A stretch of 18,178 bases of DNA, taken from assembly GCA_964195485.1 (NCBI GenBank), contig CAXMPG010000092.1, forward strand, positions 1 to 18,178. Direction: 5' to 3'. Shown one piece after another: positions 14,733-18,178 of the stretch. Source of the stretch: CAJXZP01 sp964195485. GTDB lineage: Bacteria > Bacteroidota > Bacteroidia > Flavobacteriales_G > Salibacteraceae. Each line of letters starts with the position of its first letter. Position 1 is the stretch's first letter. The position numbers were made by a program, and so were the translations under genes. Under the pieces are notes generated by a model. It did no database searches. It had not been told where the DNA came from and saw nothing but the letters and a program-made list of their open reading frames with translations.

Positions 14733-15522
14733 ACCTTAAAACAGTCATCGTTATCGGGATTTCGGTAAGTGGCCATTCTCGATTATCTACTTTGACTTTA
14801 TTTAATTCTGTGGCTACATCCATTCCCGCTATTACTTCACCAATTACCGTGTGTTCTTGATCTAAGTAGGGCGTTCCACCAATCTTGGCATAGGTTTCAT
14901 ATTGTTTGGGGCTATAAGATGTTCCAAACTCTCTTTCGTGTGCTCTAATCTCTACTTTGTTCCAAGTCCTTCCTAAAACAATATAAAACTCGTAGGGTGA
15001 TGAGCTTTTCTTAGGGTTTTTATCATAGCGTCTGGCCATGGCTACTGATCCGTATTTATGTATGTTTTCTTTACGGAATTCGGCTGGTAAAACGTAGCCT
15101 CCAATTTTAGCACGCATTTCTTGACACGGCCACTCATCTGAATTTCCGGCTTGGTCTACAAAATCTTTTGAAACTCTATAAAACTGTGTTAAATCAAAAT
15201 AGCCTCGTTTAGTGAGGTAAATCATGTCAGCTCTATGCAGTGGCGTATTAGTGTATAGTTTAATATCAATATCGCCATACGGACACGTCAATCTAATGAC
15301 GGTTTCTTTGTTTTCCTTTCCGTATTTAGTCAAGAACTCTCTAACGTTTTCATTGGTAATTCTTTCGTAGGTAGGTTCTGTAATTACGAGTTCTTCTTTT
15401 ACAATTACCTGTTCCTCTGAGGTTTCTAAAGATTCCTTTTCGATTACTGGAATATCTGTTTTATTACTCGTACACGAGGACATAAACAGAATAGAAAACA
15501 ATATGTAAATGTACTTATGCAT
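14731..15522 (-). CDS. Cyclophilin-type peptidyl-prolyl isomerase lipoprotein
   Basis: A 263-residue lipoprotein. The signal peptide ends in the lipobox FMSSC with lipidated C17, and an acidic linker (about 20-70) precedes a cyclophilin domain (about 74-263). Aligned with human cyclophilin A: FYRVSKDFVDQAGN (114-127) supplies the catalytic arginine R116 and Q124, EFYIVL (178-183) matches QFFI, and LDQEHTVIGEVIAGMDV (220-236) matches LDGKHTVFG with H224. The active-site core is thus intact. About 36 residues lie between the last two motifs, more than in small cyclophilins. It should assist folding of exported proteins in the periplasm. It starts 4 nt after the RNase HII stop. Confidence 0.9.
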   Translation of the reverse strand: MHKYIYILFSILFMSSCTSNKTDIPVIEKESLETSEEQVIVKEELVITEPTYERITNENVREFLTKYGKENKETVIRLTCPYGDIDIKLYTNTPLHRADMIYLTKRGYFDLTQFYRVSKDFVDQAGNSDEWPCQEMRAKIGGYVLPAEFRKENIHKYGSVAMARRYDKNPKKSSSPYEFYIVLGRTWNKVEIRAHEREFGTSYSPKQYETYAKIGGTPYLDQEHTVIGEVIAGMDVATELNKVKVDNREWPLTEIPITMTVLR

Positions 15523-15526
15523 GCTG

Positions 15527-16114
15527 CTATGAAGTAGCTAGAAGAGTGAAGCTCATTCTGTGATGAGGTGTCGCGCCAAATTCAGCTATACCAGCGCGGT
15601 GAAGTTTTGTAGGATAGCCTTTGTTTTTATCCCATGCATAATTCGGGAATTCTTGGTGCAGTTTTAGCATGATATCATCTCGATATGTTTTAGCCAAAAT
15701 AGAGGCTGCAGCAATGCTCATAAATCGAGCGTCACCTTTAACTAAACAAGTAAAGGGAATAGCTAATTCAGACTTAAACCGATTGCCATCAATTAATAAA
15801 TGTTCCGGTTCAATGGTAAGTTTTTCAACCGCTCGCGACATCGCTAAAAAAGAAGCGTTTAAAATATTGATTTCGTCAATTTTGGTATGTGATACAATTC
15901 CTACCGCCCAAGCAATGGCTTCTTTTTCAATAATAGGTCGAAGCGCGTTCCGCTTTTTCTCTGATAATTGTTTGGAATCGTTTAGAATACTATTACTAAA
16001 ATTTTCGGGCAAAATAACTGCAGCGGCAACCACAGGTCCAGATAAACAACCTCTTCCAGCTTCATCACAACCTGCTTCTAAAACACCTTTTTGAAAGAAA
16101 GGACTAAGACTCAT
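15527..16114 (-). CDS. rnhB: Ribonuclease HII
   Basis: A 195-residue cytoplasmic enzyme that cuts RNA in RNA-DNA hybrids, including single ribonucleotides in DNA. The four catalytic acidic residues are present: D17 and E18 in GCDEAGRG, D109 in LLIDGN, and D128 in KGDARF; GYPTKLH (166-172) is also conserved. The ATG at 16112-16114 is chosen because an earlier one at 16198 would add 28 residues unlike the family and overlap the glycosyltransferase by 95 nt. With this start the overlap is 11 nt. It is followed at 4 nt by the cyclophilin gene. Confidence 0.95.
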   Translation of the reverse strand: MSLSPFFQKGVLEAGCDEAGRGCLSGPVVAAAVILPENFSNSILNDSKQLSEKKRNALRPIIEKEAIAWAVGIVSHTKIDEINILNASFLAMSRAVEKLTIEPEHLLIDGNRFKSELAIPFTCLVKGDARFMSIAAASILAKTYRDDIMLKLHQEFPNYAWDKNKGYPTKLHRAGIAEFGATPHHRMSFTLLATS

Positions 16115-17234
16115 GCAAACACTTTTCGATAGAAGCCCAAAGGTTTTCTGCCGTTTGATCCCAACTAAATTTCTTGCGTTGTTCTTTACCCGCTTCAATT
16201 AACTCCGCTACTAATTCTTTGTCAAAGGCAATTTTCTCCATTCCTTCTTGAATAGATGCGGGGTCAAACGGACTCACATACACACCTGCTGGGCCTGCTA
16301 CTTCGGGCATAGAAGTTACGTTAGATGTAATAACAGGTACATCGCAGTTCATGGCTTCCACAATAGGAATTCCAAATCCTTCAAAAAACGAAACATAAAC
16401 TAAGGCCATTGCGGCTGCTAATGCTTGACTTAAATCTTCCTGCTCTAAACGACCTGAAAAAATCACATCGTCCTGACAGCTCATTTTTTCGTAAGCACGG
16501 TTAATGGCTTTTGTCCACCAACGTTTCTCCCCTACAATAAGAAGTTTAATATCCGTTTTATGTGCCTTTTTAAATAAATCAAAAGCATTAAAAAGCTGAA
16601 TTAAATTTTTTCGAGGTTGAATAGAACCTATAAAAATGAAGTATTCAGAACCTTGAGTAAACTTTACTCTAGCGGTTATTTTTTGGTTGTTAGTGGTTGG
16701 TTTGTAAACCTCACTAACTCCGTTATATACCACGTCAATAATAGAAGGGTCAACTTCATAATGACGAATTATATCTTCTTTACTGAAATTAGATACGGTG
16801 GCTATTCGATTCGCTTTCTCCGCAAATTTTGGGAAAAAGTAACGTAAATATTTACGCGCAAACCAGGGTAAATGCCTTGGGTAATATTCAAAATTGATAT
16901 CGTGAATAACGGCTAATTGTCTTTTTTCTGAGTTAAGACTCAAATATCCATCTGGAGATAAAAATAAATCCACATTGTTTTTTCTTAGTACTGGAGGTAC
17001 CAACCATTCAAACCAGAGCCAAAACAAAATGGGGTGCCTTGCTTGTAACGGAACAATAATCGGAGTCACGTTATCTGAGAAAATGAACTCATCACTGAAT
17101 TTACGATCAAACAAAAATAGAAACTCATGTTCCGGGTGAGACTGTGTAATTCGTTTCAATGTCTCATAGGTAAACCAGCCAATTCCCTCTAGTTTTCCTG
17201 GTAATAATAAACGTGTATTTACTGCTATTTTCAA
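16104..17234 (-). CDS. GT4-family glycosyltransferase
   Basis: A 376-residue retaining glycosyltransferase of the GT-B fold, likely transferring a sugar from a nucleotide donor to a cell-surface glycan or lipid. The N-terminal domain has the glycine-rich loop GKLEGIGWFTYE (13-24). The donor domain has IGSIQPRKNL (202-211), VVYNGV (168-173) and the EX7E motif EGFGIPIVE with E285 and E293. The TTG at 17232-17234 gives the typical beginning MKIAVNTRLLL. No transmembrane segment is seen, though FWLWFEWL (71-78) may touch the membrane. The donor and acceptor cannot be inferred. It heads a three-gene unit with rnhB and the cyclophilin gene and is divergent from the FkbM methyltransferase. Confidence 0.92.
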   Translation of the reverse strand: MKIAVNTRLLLPGKLEGIGWFTYETLKRITQSHPEHEFLFLFDRKFSDEFIFSDNVTPIIVPLQARHPILFWLWFEWLVPPVLRKNNVDLFLSPDGYLSLNSEKRQLAVIHDINFEYYPRHLPWFARKYLRYFFPKFAEKANRIATVSNFSKEDIIRHYEVDPSIIDVVYNGVSEVYKPTTNNQKITARVKFTQGSEYFIFIGSIQPRKNLIQLFNAFDLFKKAHKTDIKLLIVGEKRWWTKAINRAYEKMSCQDDVIFSGRLEQEDLSQALAAAMALVYVSFFEGFGIPIVEAMNCDVPVITSNVTSMPEVAGPAGVYVSPFDPASIQEGMEKIAFDKELVAELIEAGKEQRKKFSWDQTAENLWASIEKCLHES

Positions 17235-17260
17235 TCCGTGCGGTTTTCAATTTGATGTGA

Positions 17261-17292
17261 CGAAAGTACGATTTTAGAATTTCAAAAAACAA
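17261..17292 (-). promoter_or_regulatory. Probable promoter of the glycosyltransferase operon
   Basis: On the minus strand TTG (17290-17292), a 21-nt spacer and TACTTTCG (17261-17268) resemble the Bacteroidota -33/-7 promoter; the -7 box differs at one base from TAnnTTTG. It would give a leader of about 20-25 nt. Confidence 0.4.
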
Positions 17293-17318
17293 ACATTAGT
17301 CATTTGACTCGTAGCACG

Positions 17319-17326
17319 TATATTTG
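17319..17326 (+). promoter_or_regulatory. -7 box for methyltransferase gene (TATATTTG)
   Basis: TATATTTG is an exact TAnnTTTG match only 6 nt before the preferred TTG start at 17333. The nearest TTG upstream (17304-17306) is 12 nt away, too close for a standard -33 box. If used, the mRNA would have almost no leader. Confidence 0.4.
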
Positions 17327-17332
17327 CGCCCC

Positions 17333-18067
17333 TTGAAGGACAAAATTATATACGCGTTACAGAGTTTGTTTGGCTTTGAAAAATATTTATTTATTTTTTC
17401 TAAGTTCAAAATCCGTACGCTTAAAGACGACAAAAAAGAAGGTGATTTTTTTGCATTTTTAGCTATGGTTAACCCGGGTGATTGTGTGCTGGATATTGGG
17501 GCTAATATTGGGATAATGACCTATTATTTAAGTAAAAAGGTGGAGACCGGAACCGTATATTCCTTTGAGCCTGTTCCAGAAAATATTTCTACTCTTGAAC
17601 GTATCATTGCTAAGTTCAAACTAACCAATGTGTCGCTCGTGAAAAAAGCGCTGGGGGCAGAGGCTGGAGAAATAGAAATGGTGATGCCTAAGTTTGGGAA
17701 AGCACGTAAACAAGGCTTAAGTCACGTAATTCATGATTCTATTGATACCTTTAATGACGGCACGAAATATAAAGTGGGAGTAGTAACCCTAGATAAAGTT
17801 TTTGAAAAAAAGAACTGCCAACCTGCTGCGATAAAATTAGATGTAGAGAATTTTGAGTACTTTGTTTTGAAAGGTGGCGAAAAGCTAATTTCTACACACA
17901 TGCCTATCATTTATACCGAATTATGGGATAATGAGAATAGAGTGAAATGTATGGATATTCTTTCTTCATGGGGATATTCGGTTCATGTGGTGATAAACAA
18001 TAAATTGGTGGCTTGGAATAAGGAAGTCCATCACCATCAAAACTTCATTTTCTTAAAGTCAGCCTAA
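17333..18067 (+). CDS. FkbM-family SAM-dependent methyltransferase
   Basis: A 244-residue class I methyltransferase of the FkbM group, whose members often methylate sugar or other hydroxyl groups. S-adenosylmethionine-binding motifs are VLDIGANIG (52-60) and FEPVPEN (78-84); KLDVENFE (168-175) is the family post-motif, and the usual QNFIFLK closes the domain. I prefer the TTG at 17333-17335 over the TTG at 17324, because the latter lies inside the -7 box TATATTTG. It is divergent from the glycosyltransferase, and the pair suggests surface polysaccharide decoration, though that is inference. There is no signal or membrane segment, so it is cytoplasmic. Confidence 0.87.
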   Translation: MKDKIIYALQSLFGFEKYLFIFSKFKIRTLKDDKKEGDFFAFLAMVNPGDCVLDIGANIGIMTYYLSKKVETGTVYSFEPVPENISTLERIIAKFKLTNVSLVKKALGAEAGEIEMVMPKFGKARKQGLSHVIHDSIDTFNDGTKYKVGVVTLDKVFEKKNCQPAAIKLDVENFEYFVLKGGEKLISTHMPIIYTELWDNENRVKCMDILSSWGYSVHVVINNKLVAWNKEVHHHQNFIFLKSA

Positions 18068-18091
18068 CCTGTTGGTTTTCACAAAAACTAG

Positions 18092-18145
18092 TTGACACTT
18101 TTTTTAGCATATTACTTTTGTAAATGCAATACCTGTTTACTTTTG
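18092..18145 (+). promoter_or_regulatory. Promoter at right edge, two TACTTTTG boxes
   Basis: TTG (18092-18094), an 18-nt spacer and TACTTTTG (18113-18120) form a strong Bacteroidota promoter. The same octamer recurs at 18138-18145, 17 nt after the TTG at 18118-18120, so a second promoter could overlap the first. Confidence 0.55.
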
Positions 18146-18178
18146 ACGATGAAACCGACAACGTGCAAAAAAAATTCA
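18124..18178 (+). CDS. Start of a gene cut by the window edge, product unknown
   Basis: An open frame begins at the ATG at 18124 (MQYLFTFDDETDN...) and stays open to the edge, giving 18 residues. A second frame begins at the ATG at 18149 (MKPTTCKKNS). Which is used is unclear: the promoter box ends at 18120, so the first ATG would be on an almost leaderless mRNA and the second would have a leader of about 23 nt. Too little is present to name a family. Confidence 0.3.
   Translation, partial: MQYLFTFDDETDNVQKKF

Noticed and set aside
15669..16094. Plus-strand open frame of 141 codons
   Set aside because: It lies opposite rnhB, whose catalytic motifs are complete; the plus-strand peptide has no recognisable domain.
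16617..16847. Plus-strand open frame of 76 codons
   Set aside because: It lies opposite the glycosyltransferase and shows no family features.
17349..17355. Another GCGTTAC, as at the ends of the 4761-4900 element
   Set aside because: It is inside the methyltransferase coding sequence, with none of the element's other motifs nearby; chance for a 7-mer.

Overview
The window reads as a chromosomal segment of a low-GC Bacteroidota, most likely a flavobacteria-like lineage. The signs are a type IX secretion (T9SS) C-terminal sorting domain, two HmuY-type proteins, a TonB-dependent receptor with an N-terminal carboxypeptidase-regulatory-like domain, a TPR histidine kinase paired with a NarL-type regulator, promoters of the form TAnnTTTG, and few Shine-Dalgarno sites. 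At least six genes appear to start with TTG. Species cannot be named from this sequence.

Layout, left to right. (1) 1-631, minus: an acyl-CoA thioesterase gene runs into a truncated glutaminase gene. (2) 825-4629, minus: a probable four-gene signalling operon made of a small secreted FN3-like protein, a 260-residue protein of unknown family, a TPR sensor histidine kinase and its NarL/LuxR-type response regulator, the last two overlapping by 8 nt. A TAnnTTTG promoter and a 9-bp-arm palindrome lie upstream. (3) 4761-4900: a 140-bp intergenic element bounded by 7-bp inverted repeats. It can fold into several long stems including a pseudoknot and is the most unusual object in the window. (4) 5023-12682, minus: an iron/heme acquisition locus in the order T9SS-exported HmuY-like protein, hairpin plus T-tract, TonB-dependent receptor, FeoA, FeoB, HmuY-like lipoprotein, 7-TM membrane protein. 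(5) 12923-14676, plus: RibF, a secreted leucine-rich-repeat protein overlapping it by 4 nt, and a small thiamine-binding (MTH1187/YkoF-like) protein, ending at a bidirectional terminator. (6) 14731-17234, minus: glycosyltransferase, RNase HII and a cyclophilin-type lipoprotein, tightly packed. (7) 17333-18067, plus: an FkbM-type methyltransferase, then a promoter and the first codons of a gene cut by the window edge.

The iron block makes functional sense as a unit. Two surface or secreted HmuY-like proteins could capture haem, the receptor would move it through the outer membrane, and FeoAB would move ferrous iron through the inner membrane. The receptor carries two histidines between its FRAP motif and an NPNL-like NNDL motif, which resembles known haem receptors. 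No haem-degrading enzyme or haem ABC transporter is present, so how iron is released is not visible here. I found no tRNA, rRNA, CRISPR array, insertion sequence or prophage.
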